From contig CP028514.1 in assembly GCA_003054495.1 (NCBI GenBank), forward strand, positions 856,501-920,500: 64,000 nucleotides of DNA. Direction: 5' to 3'. Under the pieces are notes generated by a model. That model saw only the letters and a list, made by a program, of their open reading frames with translations, was not told the origin of the DNA and did not search any database. Origin of the DNA: Carboxydocella thermautotrophica. Its GTDB lineage: Bacteria > Bacillota > GCA-003054495 > Carboxydocellales > Carboxydocellaceae. Of this stretch, positions 25,807-34,522 are shown piece after piece. A program made the translations under genes and the position numbers. The number at the start of each line of letters is the position of its first letter. Position 1 is the stretch's first letter.

Positions 25807-26633
25807 TGGTTTGGTGGATACTGGCTCTTGCTGGTGCAGGTCTGACCAGGTTGATCCTGCCGTCCCTGTTTGCCATCTGGCAGCAAGCGGGTTTTTTGCG
25901 TCCCAATTTTCGCGGTGAACAAATTCCGCTGGGGGTTGGGGTTTTTCTGCCTCTGGTCTGGCTGATACTATTGCCAGGGGTAGTTTGGCTGGTTCCTGAG
26001 CAGCGGGACCATGGCCTGCAACTACTTCTGGCGGTAACCTTTCTTACCTTGCTGGGTATGCTGGATGATGTGCTGGGGTCCCGCCGGGTAAGTGGGTTAA
26101 AAGGTCATCTGGGCAGTCTGTTCAGGGGCAGGATGACAACAGGAGCTTTAAAAGCAGTCATGGGAGGCTGGCTGGGTCTGGTACTGGCCTGGCTGGAATT
26201 CCAGCCCCGAACCGGGATTGGGTGGATTCAAACAGTGCTGGCCGGCCTGATGGTAGCCCTTTCTATCAACGCTATCAATCTGCTGGATTTGCGACCAGGC
26301 CGGGCGGGCAAGGGTTTTTTGCTTTTTGGCGGTTTACTGGTTTTGCTTTCCGGTCTGGCAGCGGCGGCGGGCTTTTGGCTGGTAACGGCCGGCATGCTGG
26401 TTGCCTATCTGCCTGCTGATTTAAAAGCCCGCTGTATGCTGGGGGATACAGGAGCCAATCCACTCGGGGTGATTCTGGGATTATCAGCCCTCTGGGCCTT
26501 GCCTGCCTGGGGACAGCTGGGCTGGCTTCTCTTTCTGATCGGCTTTCATTTTTTGACGGAAAAATATTCTTTGACTGAGCTTATTGCCCGCACGCCCTGG
26601 TTGGATTATATAGATAGATGGGGCCGGGAGTAA
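25806..26633 (+). CDS. MraY/WecA-like polyprenyl-phosphate glycosyltransferase-family membrane protein
   Basis: A 275-residue integral membrane protein with about eight hydrophobic helices. The first cytoplasmic loop contains GMLDDVLGSRRVSGLKGH, the aspartate pair motif of the MraY/WecA superfamily, then SINAINLLDLRPGRAGKG (NxxNLxDG-like) and MLGDTGANPLG, the third conserved aspartate region. These residues suggest catalysis is retained. Shorter than MraY (about 320). The substrate is unknown. Its place behind steA-steB-GT suggests envelope synthesis linked to division or sporulation. RBS CAGGAGGTATAGATA. Confidence 0.8.
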   Translation: MVWWILALAGAGLTRLILPSLFAIWQQAGFLRPNFRGEQIPLGVGVFLPLVWLILLPGVVWLVPEQRDHGLQLLLAVTFLTLLGMLDDVLGSRRVSGLKGHLGSLFRGRMTTGALKAVMGGWLGLVLAWLEFQPRTGIGWIQTVLAGLMVALSINAINLLDLRPGRAGKGFLLFGGLLVLLSGLAAAAGFWLVTAGMLVAYLPADLKARCMLGDTGANPLGVILGLSALWALPAWGQLGWLLFLIGFHFLTEKYSLTELIARTPWLDYIDRWGRE

Positions 26634-26666
26634 CGGGAGGCAGCAAGAGGGGGAGGACTGGGCGAT

Positions 26667-28388
26667 ATGGAAATTAGCAGCAGGGAACTGGCAGTGATCC
26701 TGGATTCCACCCATGATGGCATGATCGCTGTAAACAGGGAGGGAGCTGTTACCCTCTTCAATGCAGCGGCAGAGCGTTTGACCGGACTGAAGCGGGAAGA
26801 GGTAATTGGCCGCAAAGCCCAGGAAGCTATTCCCAATACCAGACTGCATATTGTGCTGGAGACAGGCGTGCCGGAGCTCAATCAACAGCAGCATCTTGGT
26901 AAAACCACCATCATAACCAACCGGGTCCCTGTGAAAGATGAAGAGGGACGGGTAGTGGGGGCGGTGGCGGTTTTCCGCGATGTGGGGGATTTTGAAGCTC
27001 TGGCAGAAGAGTTGACCAATGTACGGCAAATCAAGACGATGCTGGAAGCCATTATCAATGCCACCAATGATGCGATTTCGGTAGTGGATGAGAACGGCAT
27101 GCAAATTCTGATCAACCCGGCTTACACCCGTTTGACCGGTTTGACAGAGGCGGATGTCCTGTATAAACCGGCCACAGTGGATATTGTGGAAGGGGAAAGC
27201 ATGCATTATAAAGTGCTGCGCACCCGGCAGCCGGTACGGGGCGTGCGCATGAAAATTGGACCCAACAAGAAGGAAGTTATGGTGAATGTGGCCCCGATTA
27301 TCGTCAATAATGAATTAAAAGGCAGTGTTGGGGTTATTCACGATTTATCTGAAATCAAAAAACTGACAGAAGAACTGGAGCATGCCCGCCGTCTGATTCG
27401 CCATCTCGAAGCCAAATATACCTTTGATGATATTATCGGTCAGAGTGAGGAACTGAAACTGGCTGTGGAACAGGCGGAAAGGGCGGCAGCTACTCCTGCT
27501 ACCGTTTTGCTCAGGGGGGAAAGCGGCACAGGCAAGGAGTTGTTTGCCCATGCCATTCATAATGCCAGTACCCGCAGCAGCCAGAAGTTTATCCGGGTCA
27601 ATTGCGCCTCCCTTACTGATACCCTGCTGGAAAGCGAGCTTTTCGGATATGAGGAAGGGGCCTTTACCGGAGCGGTAAAAGGCGGAAAACGGGGGCTGTT
27701 TGAGGAAGCCAACGGGGGCACCATTTTCCTGGATGAAATCGGGGAGATTTCCTTGACCTTACAGGCCAAACTGCTCAGGGTCTTGCAGGAAAAGGAAGTG
27801 CGGCGGGTCGGGGGCACCAAGGCTGTTCCTGTGGATGTCCGTGTAATCGCTGCCACCAATGCCAATCTGGAGGAAAAAATCCGGGAAGGCAGTTTCCGGG
27901 AGGACCTTTATTACCGGCTTAATGTTTTTCCCATTTTCATTCCCCCGCTGCGGAGGCGGAAACAGGATTTACCCCTGCTGGTCCGTTTTCTGATCGGTAA
28001 GTTCAACCGGGAATTTGGACGGCAGGTGGAACGGATCGAACCGGAAGCCCTGAAAGTGCTGGAAAACTACGATTGGCCGGGAAATGTTCGGGAACTGGAA
28101 AATGTGATCGGCCGGGCCATTATCAATATGCGCCCGGGAGATACGGTAATTGCCGTCCGGCATTTGCCGTCCCTGGGCCTGGTCCGCCCTCAGGTTGAGG
28201 GAGAACACCGGCTACCGGATAGTGGCTGGCAGGGAGAAACCCTGGATGAAATTCTGGCCAGGGTGGAAAGACAGGTAATCTGTGATGTGCTGGCTCAATG
28301 CGGTGGCAACAAAACCCTGGCTGCCCGCAAACTGAATATCGCTGTGCGCAGCCTTTACTATAAAATGGATCGTTATGGCTTGCGTTAA
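26667..28388 (+). CDS. Sigma-54-dependent activator with PAS domains, BkdR/RocR-like
   Basis: A 573-residue enhancer-binding protein. Two PAS domains occupy about residues 5-115 ([19 protein letters not shown]) and 120-235 ([17 protein letters not shown]). The AAA+ domain has Walker A GESGTGKE near residue 285, the sigma-54-contacting GAFTGA loop and Walker [13 protein letters not shown] Fis-type helix-turn-helix closes the protein ([20 protein letters not shown]). It lies just upstream of a consensus sigma-54 promoter that drives the branched-chain amino acid fermentation genes, so it is most likely their activator, sensing a metabolite or redox signal through PAS. Separated from that operon by a strong terminator. 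Confidence 0.93.
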   Translation: MEISSRELAVILDSTHDGMIAVNREGAVTLFNAAAERLTGLKREEVIGRKAQEAIPNTRLHIVLETGVPELNQQQHLGKTTIITNRVPVKDEEGRVVGAVAVFRDVGDFEALAEELTNVRQIKTMLEAIINATNDAISVVDENGMQILINPAYTRLTGLTEADVLYKPATVDIVEGESMHYKVLRTRQPVRGVRMKIGPNKKEVMVNVAPIIVNNELKGSVGVIHDLSEIKKLTEELEHARRLIRHLEAKYTFDDIIGQSEELKLAVEQAERAAATPATVLLRGESGTGKELFAHAIHNASTRSSQKFIRVNCASLTDTLLESELFGYEEGAFTGAVKGGKRGLFEEANGGTIFLDEIGEISLTLQAKLLRVLQEKEVRRVGGTKAVPVDVRVIAATNANLEEKIREGSFREDLYYRLNVFPIFIPPLRRRKQDLPLLVRFLIGKFNREFGRQVERIEPEALKVLENYDWPGNVRELENVIGRAIINMRPGDTVIAVRHLPSLGLVRPQVEGEHRLPDSGWQGETLDEILARVERQVICDVLAQCGGNKTLAARKLNIAVRSLYYKMDRYGLR

Positions 28389-28413
28389 CCTGCAAAAAAA
28401 TGCAGATGACCAG

Positions 28414-28447
28414 AAATCCTGCAATTTATTGCAGGATTTTTTTTGCA
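28414..28447 (+). terminator. Terminator after the sigma-54 activator gene
   Basis: A perfect 11-bp stem (AAATCCTGCAA at 28414-28424, TTGCAGGATTT at 28429-28439) with a 4-base loop and a T run. Confidence 0.93.
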
Positions 28448-28549
28448 AAAGAAAAGACCTGGCCGAATTTGTGCTTGTGGGTATAAGTCCAATCCGGTCA
28501 AAACGGGAGTTATACAGCATAAAACTAAAATTTTCAGACAACACTTTTT

Positions 28550-28565
28550 TGGCATGGCTTTTGCT
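28550..28565 (+). promoter_or_regulatory. Sigma-54 promoter of the buk-ptb-ldh-kor operon
   Basis: TGGCATGGCTTTTGCT places GG (28551-28552) and GC (28563-28564) exactly 10 bases apart, matching the -24/-12 consensus TGGCACG-N4-TTGCW with one mismatch. It lies 28 bases before the buk start. Enhancer sites for the activator are expected at 28450-28545, but I could not define them. Confidence 0.85.
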
Positions 28566-28593
28566 AAAACTAATAGCTGAAGGGGGAAGTATG

Positions 28594-29685
28594 ATGGCAA
28601 AACAGGTAGTACTGGCGATTAACCCGGGTTCAACTTCAACAAAAGTGGCGGTTATTGCAGAAGACGGTACAGTGATCTGGCAGGAAACCTTGCGCTATTC
28701 GGTGGCTGAACTAGCATATAGAGAAAATGTTGTGGAACAGCTTCCCCTTCGTCTTTCTGACCTGGAGCGTCTGCTGGCGGAGAAAGGTCTGGGAGGCGGA
28801 AAACTGGTAGGTGTGGTTGGACGCGGTGGGTTACTGCGCCCCTTGCACAGTGGCACTTATCTGGTCAATGAGGCCATGCTTGCAGATTTAAGACAGGGCT
28901 GGGGAGGCCAGCATCCCTCCAATCTGGGCGGGATACTGGCCAGAATGCTGGCTGACCGTTATGGGGTGGAAGCATATATAGTCGATCCTGTTTCTGTAGA
29001 TGAAATGATTCCGGAAGCTCGGAGAACTGGATTGCCGGAAATCAGGCGTTTTTCCCATTTACATGCCCTTAATATCCGACGGGCCCTGTTGCGCTGGCAA
29101 AAGGAACAATCCTGTTCCCCGCGGGAGTTAACCGGGGTAGCTGTTCACCTGGGTGGGGGCATCACCGTAGCGGCTGTACGGCAGGGTAGAATCATTGATG
29201 TCAGCAATGCCAACCAGGGCGGACCCATGAGTCCGGAACGGGCCGGGGCCCTGCCTTCAGCGGCACTGGCTTACTGGCCGGAAGAGACGGACTATCACTA
29301 TCCACCCCTGGCCAAAAGGCTAGTCGGGGGTGGAGGACTGGTTTCCTACCTGGAAACCAACAGTTTGGTGGAAGCGGAAAAGCGGGCAGAGGCAGGAGAT
29401 GAGAAAGCCCGCCTGGCTTTACAGGCCATGGTAAAGCAATTGATTAAGGAAATCGGGGCGATGGCCGCCATTTTAGATACATTACCGCGGTTTTTGCTGT
29501 TTACCGGAGGCATGGCTTTTTCCCACTGGTTAATGGAGCAATTGACTTCAGCTTTAAACTGGCTGGCGCCGATAACTGTCTACCCGGGAGAAGAGGAACT
29601 GCCAGCCCTGGCTGAGGGGGTTTTTCGTGTCCTGGCCGGGGAAGAATCTGTGCGAATTTATCCTGAAGGAGTGAGCGGTGAGTGA
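28594..29685 (+). CDS. buk: Butyrate / branched-chain fatty acid kinase
   Basis: A 363-residue ASKHA acyl kinase that transfers phosphate from acyl phosphate to ADP. Motifs: phosphate-1 AINPGSTSTKVAV near residue 10, GRGGLLRPLHSGTY, phosphate-2 VAVHLGGGITVAAV, GGPMSPERAGALP, and adenosine motif FLLFTGGMAFSHWL. The ATG at 28594 is 7 bases after GGGGG; an ATG at 28591 is less well spaced. With ptb and leucine dehydrogenase it should act on isobutyryl, isovaleryl or 2-methylbutyryl phosphate rather than only butyryl phosphate. Its last 4 bases overlap ptb. Confidence 0.95.
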   Translation: MAKQVVLAINPGSTSTKVAVIAEDGTVIWQETLRYSVAELAYRENVVEQLPLRLSDLERLLAEKGLGGGKLVGVVGRGGLLRPLHSGTYLVNEAMLADLRQGWGGQHPSNLGGILARMLADRYGVEAYIVDPVSVDEMIPEARRTGLPEIRRFSHLHALNIRRALLRWQKEQSCSPRELTGVAVHLGGGITVAAVRQGRIIDVSNANQGGPMSPERAGALPSAALAYWPEETDYHYPPLAKRLVGGGGLVSYLETNSLVEAEKRAEAGDEKARLALQAMVKQLIKEIGAMAAILDTLPRFLLFTGGMAFSHWLMEQLTSALNWLAPITVYPGEEELPALAEGVFRVLAGEESVRIYPEGVSGE

Positions 29686-30602
29686 TTACCAATTTTGACC
29701 AGCTGGTGGAAACTGCCCGCAGTTATCCCTCCCAGCGCCTGGCGGTAGCGGTGGCTCAGGACTGTGAAGTACTGGCAGCCGTCAGGGAAGCCATCGAAGA
29801 AAACCTGATTACCGCCCGCCTATTTGGGGATGAGGAGGAAATCAAGAAGGCTGCTGTCAAAGCAGGGCTGGACCTGAACAGGGCTGAGATTGAAGTTATC
29901 CATGAAAGGGATCCTGTCAAAGCCAGCCAGATGGCAGTGGTGGCAGTAAAAACCGGACAGGCGGATATGCTGATGAAAGGTCTGGTTCACAGTGCTGTAA
30001 TTATGAAACAAATTCTGGACAAGGATACCGGGCTACGCAAAAGCAAGGTGCTGAGTCATGTGGCCTTGCTGGAGGGACCAGGACCTGACCGCATCACCTT
30101 CATGACTGATGGGGGCATGGTGATCAATCCCAATTTACAGCAGAAGGTTGAGATGATCAATAATGCCGTCGGGGTAGCCAGGGCGCTGGGCTACCAGCAG
30201 CCCAAAGTGGCAGTAATAGCCGGGCTGGAACTGGTTAATCCCGATATGCCTGCTACCCTGGATGCGGCTGTACTGGCCAAAATGGGTGAAAGAGGACAAA
30301 TTCCTCATGCCATAGTGGATGGGCCACTGGCCTTAGATGTGGCTCTTTCCAGAGAAGCGGCTCTACACAAGGGGGTGAAAGGGGAAATTCAGGGGGATGC
30401 TCACATCCTGCTGGTACCCAATCTGGAAGTGGGAAATGTGTTGTACAAGACAGCGGTAGCTTTTGGTGGTGTTAAGACAGCTGGAACCATCACAGGGGCC
30501 AGTGCTCCTATTATTCTCACATCCCGGGCGGATAGCCACTATGCCAAGTTCTATTCCATTGCTCTCGCCCAGGTGCTGGCCTGGCAAAATCAAAGGAGGT
30601 AA
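29682..30602 (+). CDS. ptb: Phosphate butyryltransferase / phosphotransacylase
   Basis: A 306-residue enzyme that exchanges CoA for phosphate on butyryl-CoA or branched acyl-CoA, feeding Buk. Family motifs include AVAVAQDCEVLAAVREAIEE, ADMLMKGLVHSAVIMKQIL, THE FMTDGGMVINPNL region and DGPLALDVALSREAA, typical of Ptb rather than Pta. The start is GTG in the ATGA-like overlap with buk. Leucine dehydrogenase follows after 6 bases. Confidence 0.95.
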   Translation: MITNFDQLVETARSYPSQRLAVAVAQDCEVLAAVREAIEENLITARLFGDEEEIKKAAVKAGLDLNRAEIEVIHERDPVKASQMAVVAVKTGQADMLMKGLVHSAVIMKQILDKDTGLRKSKVLSHVALLEGPGPDRITFMTDGGMVINPNLQQKVEMINNAVGVARALGYQQPKVAVIAGLELVNPDMPATLDAAVLAKMGERGQIPHAIVDGPLALDVALSREAALHKGVKGEIQGDAHILLVPNLEVGNVLYKTAVAFGGVKTAGTITGASAPIILTSRADSHYAKFYSIALAQVLAWQNQRR

Positions 30603-30608
30603 GGAGAA

Positions 30609-31676
30609 ATGAGTCTGGAAGTATTTGAGTACATGAAAAAATATGATTATGAACAAGTCGTTCTCTGTTACGACAAGGCTTCAGGGCTGAAAGCTATTAT
30701 TGCCATCCATGATACTACCCTGGGCCCGGCTCTGGGTGGTACCCGGATGTGGACTTATGCCAGTGAAGATGATGCCATCCTTGATGCCCTGCGGCTGTCC
30801 CGGGGTATGACCTATAAGGCAGCTGCTGCCGGCCTCAACCTGGGCGGAGGCAAAACGGTTATTATCGGTGACCCCAGAAAAGATAAGAGTGAGGCGCTGT
30901 TCCGGGCTTTTGGTCGCTATGTGGAAAGCCTCAATGGCCGCTATATTACCGCTGAGGATGTAGGCACTTCGGTACAGGATATGGAATATGTACGCATGGA
31001 AACCCGCTGGGTAACCGGGGTAGCCAGTGGTTCGGGTGACCCGTCTCCCATGACCGCTTTTGGTGTCTGGAAAGGGATGAAAGCAGCGGTCAAAGAAAAA
31101 TTTGGCACTGACTCCCTCTCCGGTATGACTGTAGCTGTTCAGGGCCTGGGCCACGTAGGTTATTACCTGTGTAAGTATCTTGCTGATGAAGGAGCCAAAC
31201 TGGTTGTAACCGATATCTTCCCCGAACGGGTTGAAAAAGTGGTTCAGGAATTTGGTGCCCGGGCAGTAGAACCGGAAGCCATCTATGGCGTGGAAGCGGA
31301 GATATTTGCCCCCTGTGCGTTAGGGGCAGTAGTAAATGATGAGACTCTGCCCCAGTTCAAATTCCAGATTATCGCCGGTGCTGCCAACAATGTCCTGAAG
31401 GAAGAACGGCACGGGGATGAGCTGGAAGCAAAAGGCATCCTCTATGCCCCTGACTTTGTCATCAACGCCGGCGGTTTGATCAATGTGGCTGATGAGCTGG
31501 AAGGATACAATCGGGAACGAGCAATCCAGAAAATCGCAGGTATTTATGATAATATCTTGCGGGTATTTGCCATTGCTAAACGGGACAATATTCCCACCTA
31601 TAAAGCAGCAGAAGTCATGGCTGAGGAACGGATCCGGACAATCGGGCAGGTGCGCAATAACTTTTTGCGCAAGTGA
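30609..31676 (+). CDS. bcd: Leucine (branched-chain amino acid) dehydrogenase
   Basis: NAD-dependent oxidative deaminase of leucine, valine and isoleucine to 2-oxoacids. The 355 residues carry [12 protein letters not shown], the catalytic-lysine segment [24 protein letters not shown] and the nucleotide fold [17 protein letters not shown]. Strong site AAAGGAGGTAAGGAGAA. It supplies the substrate of the ferredoxin oxidoreductase encoded at the end of the same operon. Confidence 0.95.
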   Translation: MSLEVFEYMKKYDYEQVVLCYDKASGLKAIIAIHDTTLGPALGGTRMWTYASEDDAILDALRLSRGMTYKAAAAGLNLGGGKTVIIGDPRKDKSEALFRAFGRYVESLNGRYITAEDVGTSVQDMEYVRMETRWVTGVASGSGDPSPMTAFGVWKGMKAAVKEKFGTDSLSGMTVAVQGLGHVGYYLCKYLADEGAKLVVTDIFPERVEKVVQEFGARAVEPEAIYGVEAEIFAPCALGAVVNDETLPQFKFQIIAGAANNVLKEERHGDELEAKGILYAPDFVINAGGLINVADELEGYNRERAIQKIAGIYDNILRVFAIAKRDNIPTYKAAEVMAEERIRTIGQVRNNFLRK

Positions 31677-31687
31677 GGAGGATGTCT

Positions 31688-32497
31688 GTGAACACCTACC
31701 TGTGGTACTGGCAAGAACGACGGGACTGGCAGAGAATAATCGTCAGAGCAGAGCGAAAACAGGTGGGAGATCTCTGGCTGTCCAGAGCTGAAGCAAGGGC
31801 ACGGCTGCACGGGTCCTTGCTTAGCACTTATCCGCCTCAGCGCATCATCCTGCTGGCTACTGACACTGAACAGAATATACCGGAGATTTTACTGGAAACA
31901 GGGGTACCGGTAGAGATGCAGTATCTGCTGGGGACGATTCAGTTACCAGCAGAACTGGAACTGAGCGGGCATGCTTCCGTAAGACGCCAGCCCCTGTTTC
32001 CCCTGGCCCTCTGGCAAAAACAGATACCGGCTGCGGATGAGCCCTGGCTTTATCTCTATCTGGGACAGTATCCCTTTGTCTCTCTGGGGGTTGGCAAAAA
32101 GCTGGTAGATGTGTTAAGCTATTGGGAAGGAGAGGGGCCGCTGGGACCATTATCCACTGGACAACTGCCGACCCTGGCCTGGCTGGAATGGCTCTGTCAG
32201 CAAAAGCTATCCGGAGCGAAAGCGCAAGAACTGGTGCGGAGTAAGGGCGGAATAGCCGCCTATCTGGGGAGGGAATGGCAGCCCGGAGAAAAATTGCCCC
32301 CTGAGCTGGCCAGCACGGTGGTATATCAGAGTTTAAAAGGGCTGGGCAGTTTATGGACATTGAGCCAGGGGCAGGCCAGACGGCTGGTGCTGGCCGGGGA
32401 ACTTTTGCTGGATCAGCAAGTACTTGAGCCCATTCAGAACTGGGCTCAAGCTCGACAGCTACTGGTCAGGGTGTTGCCTGCCGGGGAGGAATTTTAG
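31688..32497 (+). CDS. Degenerate Buk-like (ASKHA) protein, probable pseudoenzyme
   Basis: A 269-residue protein I do not recognise by name, but its C-terminal two thirds align by eye with the Buk encoded 2 kb upstream: LYLGQYPFVSLGVGKKLVDV against VHLGGGITVAAVRQGRIIDV, GPLGPLSTGQLPT against GPMSPERAGALPS, and LVRSKGGIAAYL against LVGGGGLVSYL. The phosphate-1 motif NPGSTSTK and the N-terminal lobe are missing, and the glycines of phosphate-2 are lost, so kinase activity is unlikely. I chose the GTG at 31688, 6 bases after GGAGG. It overlaps the downstream ATPase gene by one base, so they are tightly coupled. It may be a regulatory or scaffolding relative of Buk. Confidence 0.65.
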   Translation: MNTYLWYWQERRDWQRIIVRAERKQVGDLWLSRAEARARLHGSLLSTYPPQRIILLATDTEQNIPEILLETGVPVEMQYLLGTIQLPAELELSGHASVRRQPLFPLALWQKQIPAADEPWLYLYLGQYPFVSLGVGKKLVDVLSYWEGEGPLGPLSTGQLPTLAWLEWLCQQKLSGAKAQELVRSKGGIAAYLGREWQPGEKLPPELASTVVYQSLKGLGSLWTLSQGQARRLVLAGELLLDQQVLEPIQNWAQARQLLVRVLPAGEEF

Positions 32498-33216
32498 TGA
32501 AAAATTATGTTTTTGTTGGCTATTATGGCAGTGGTAAAACCGAAATGGCGGTTAATTTCGCTTATGCCAGAAAACAAGCAGAACAACGGGTGGCTCTGGT
32601 GGATCTGGATATTGTCAATCTCTACTTCCGCTCGCGGGAACTGAAGGAAAAACTGGCAGAGGACGGAATTGATGTGATCGTATCAGAAGGCAAGCTGGCT
32701 CTGGCTGATTTACCGGCTCTCACACCGGCTATTTACGGGGTCCTGAGCCAACCACAACTGCCAGTGATTTGGGATGTAGGCGGTGATGAGGTGGGGGCTA
32801 CGGCTCTGGGCCGTTTTGCCGCACAGATTGAGGCCAGCAGCTATCAGCTGTACCTGGTGGTTAACACCTTCCGTCCCTTTACCAGAAAGCCCGCCGAAAT
32901 CCTGAAGGTAAAAGAGGAGATTGAAAGGGCTGCCAGGCTGAAGATTACCCATTTTGTCGCTAATCCCAATTTAGGGGAAGCTACTACAGTCCAGCAGGTC
33001 TTTGAAGGTACCCTCCTGGTGGAGGAGGCGGCGATACAGGCCGGTATACCTCTGGCCTGGGTAGGGGTATTACCAGGGTTACTGCCAGAAGTCAGTGAAC
33101 TTTTGCCGGGCCGCAATTTCCTTACCCTGGAACGTTTCATGCTAACACCCTGGCAACGGGACCAGCAGACTTTCAACACTGATCCCCGCACTATGTTTAA
33201 GCCCGGTAACAGGTAA
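32497..33216 (+). CDS. P-loop ATPase of the operon, unknown role
   Basis: A 239-residue NTPase. The N-terminus NYVFVGYYGSGKTEMAVNFA has a Walker A GYYGSGKTE, followed by ALVDLDIVNLYFRSRELKE, a ParA/MinD-like arrangement with the acidic residues of switch I, and VIWDVGGDEVGA (Walker B region). A NTFRPFTRKP segment and FVANPNLGEATT resemble base-recognition in these ATPases. No partner cluster typical of ParA is present. It lies between the Buk-like gene and ferredoxin korD; the position inside a 2-oxoacid oxidoreductase operon suggests maturation or regulation of that complex, which is inference. Confidence 0.75.
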   Translation: MKNYVFVGYYGSGKTEMAVNFAYARKQAEQRVALVDLDIVNLYFRSRELKEKLAEDGIDVIVSEGKLALADLPALTPAIYGVLSQPQLPVIWDVGGDEVGATALGRFAAQIEASSYQLYLVVNTFRPFTRKPAEILKVKEEIERAARLKITHFVANPNLGEATTVQQVFEGTLLVEEAAIQAGIPLAWVGVLPGLLPEVSELLPGRNFLTLERFMLTPWQRDQQTFNTDPRTMFKPGNR

Positions 33217-33234
33217 GTGAGGAGGTAAGAAGCA

Positions 33235-33456
33235 ATGCCCAGAGTAACATTCAGGGAAGAACGCTGCAAAGGCTGTGAACTGTGTTTGCACGTTTGTCCC
33301 CAGCAAATTATCACCCTGGCGGAGCATTTTAATGCCATGGGCTTTCATCCGGCCACCGTTAAGGAGATGGAAAAGTGCATCGGATGTGCTATGTGTGCCC
33401 GCATGTGTCCGGATGTAGTTATAGAAGTAGAAAAGGAAAGCAAGGAGGGGGAGTAA
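33235..33456 (+). CDS. korD: 2-oxoacid:ferredoxin oxidoreductase delta subunit (2x4Fe-4S)
   Basis: A 73-residue ferredoxin-like subunit with two 4Fe-4S motifs: CKGCELCLHVCPQ at residues 10-21 and CIGCAMCARMCPD at residues 48-60. It shuttles electrons from the thiamine-diphosphate site to soluble ferredoxin. The gene starts with a GAGGAGGTAAGAAGCA site and is 1 base from korA, so it is the delta subunit of the following complex. Confidence 0.93.
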   Translation: MPRVTFREERCKGCELCLHVCPQQIITLAEHFNAMGFHPATVKEMEKCIGCAMCARMCPDVVIEVEKESKEGE

Positions 33457-33457
33457 G

Positions 33458-34522
33458 ATGGCCAAACTGCTGATGAAAGGCAACGAAGCGATCGGGGAAG
33501 CGGCTGTCCTGGCCGGATGCAAATATTTTTTCGGCTATCCCATTACTCCCCAGAGCGAGTTGCCCCACTACATGGTCAAAAGGCTGCCGGAAGTGGGCGG
33601 AGTTTTTTTGCAGGCCGAAAGTGAAGTGGCTGCCATCAACATGGTTTTTGGGGCTGGGGGTGCCGGGGCCAGAGTCATGACTTCATCATCCAGTCCTGGT
33701 ATCAGTTTGAAACAAGAGGGAATTTCCTACTTGATCGGTGCTGAGGTTCCAGCGGTGATTGTCAATATCATGCGGGGCGGACCGGGACTGGGCAATATCC
33801 AGCCTTCCCAGGCCGACTATTTCCAGGCTACCAAAGCGCCTGGCCATGGTGATGGCCGCATGATCGTCCTGGCGCCTTCCTCTGTGCAGGAGATCGTGGA
33901 TCTGGTTATTCTGGCTTTCGACCTGGCTGACCAGTATCGTAACCCGGTGATGGTACTGGGTGATGGAGTGCTGGGCCAGATGATGGAACCGGTAGAAATA
34001 GATGATAATTACCAGCCCCGGCTGCCGGAAAAGCCCTGGGCAGCAACGGGCAAGCGGGGACGCGCCAGCAACAATATCATTAACTCCCTGCATATCGTGG
34101 ATAAGGACAATGAGGAATTCAACCGGCATTTGCAGAAGAAGTATGCGGAAATCGCGGCCAGGGAAGTTCGCTATGAAGAATACTGCACGGATGACGCAGA
34201 GATCATCCTGGTGGCCTATGGCACCTCAGCCCGGATTTGCAAGGGTGCGGTGGACCTGGTCAGGGAAGAAGGCATCAAGGCTGGACTGATCAGACCGATT
34301 ACCCTCTGGCCTTTCCCTGCTGAGATCATCAATCGTCGGGCTGAACAGGCTAAAGCTTTTCTGTCCGTAGAGATGAGTGCCGGCCAGATGGTAGAAGATG
34401 TCAAGCTGGCGGTTAACGGGAAAAAACCGGTATATTTCTACGGTCGAATGGGCGGTATTCTGCCAATGCTGGATGAGATTGTGGCTGGTATTAAGGGCCT
34501 GGCGGAAGGAGGGGCTCTCTGA
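33458..34522 (+). CDS. korA: 2-oxoacid:ferredoxin oxidoreductase alpha subunit (VorB/KorA type)
   Basis: A 354-residue subunit of a four-subunit 2-oxoacid:ferredoxin oxidoreductase. The start LLMKGNEAIGEAAVLAGCKY and FFGYPITPQSELPHYM are characteristic of the 2-oxoisovalerate (VOR) branch, followed by QAESEVAAINMVFGAGGAGA and SSSPGISLKQEGISYLIGAE. Given leucine dehydrogenase, ptb and buk in the same operon, branched-chain 2-oxoacids are the likely substrates, though 2-oxoglutarate cannot be ruled out by sequence alone. Confidence 0.95.
   Translation: MAKLLMKGNEAIGEAAVLAGCKYFFGYPITPQSELPHYMVKRLPEVGGVFLQAESEVAAINMVFGAGGAGARVMTSSSSPGISLKQEGISYLIGAEVPAVIVNIMRGGPGLGNIQPSQADYFQATKAPGHGDGRMIVLAPSSVQEIVDLVILAFDLADQYRNPVMVLGDGVLGQMMEPVEIDDNYQPRLPEKPWAATGKRGRASNNIINSLHIVDKDNEEFNRHLQKKYAEIAAREVRYEEYCTDDAEIILVAYGTSARICKGAVDLVREEGIKAGLIRPITLWPFPAEIINRRAEQAKAFLSVEMSAGQMVEDVKLAVNGKKPVYFYGRMGGILPMLDEIVAGIKGLAEGGAL

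Noticed and set aside
28375-28593. Extended N-terminus for buk
   Set aside because: The extra codons cross the terminator and the sigma-54 promoter, have no Buk similarity and no site.
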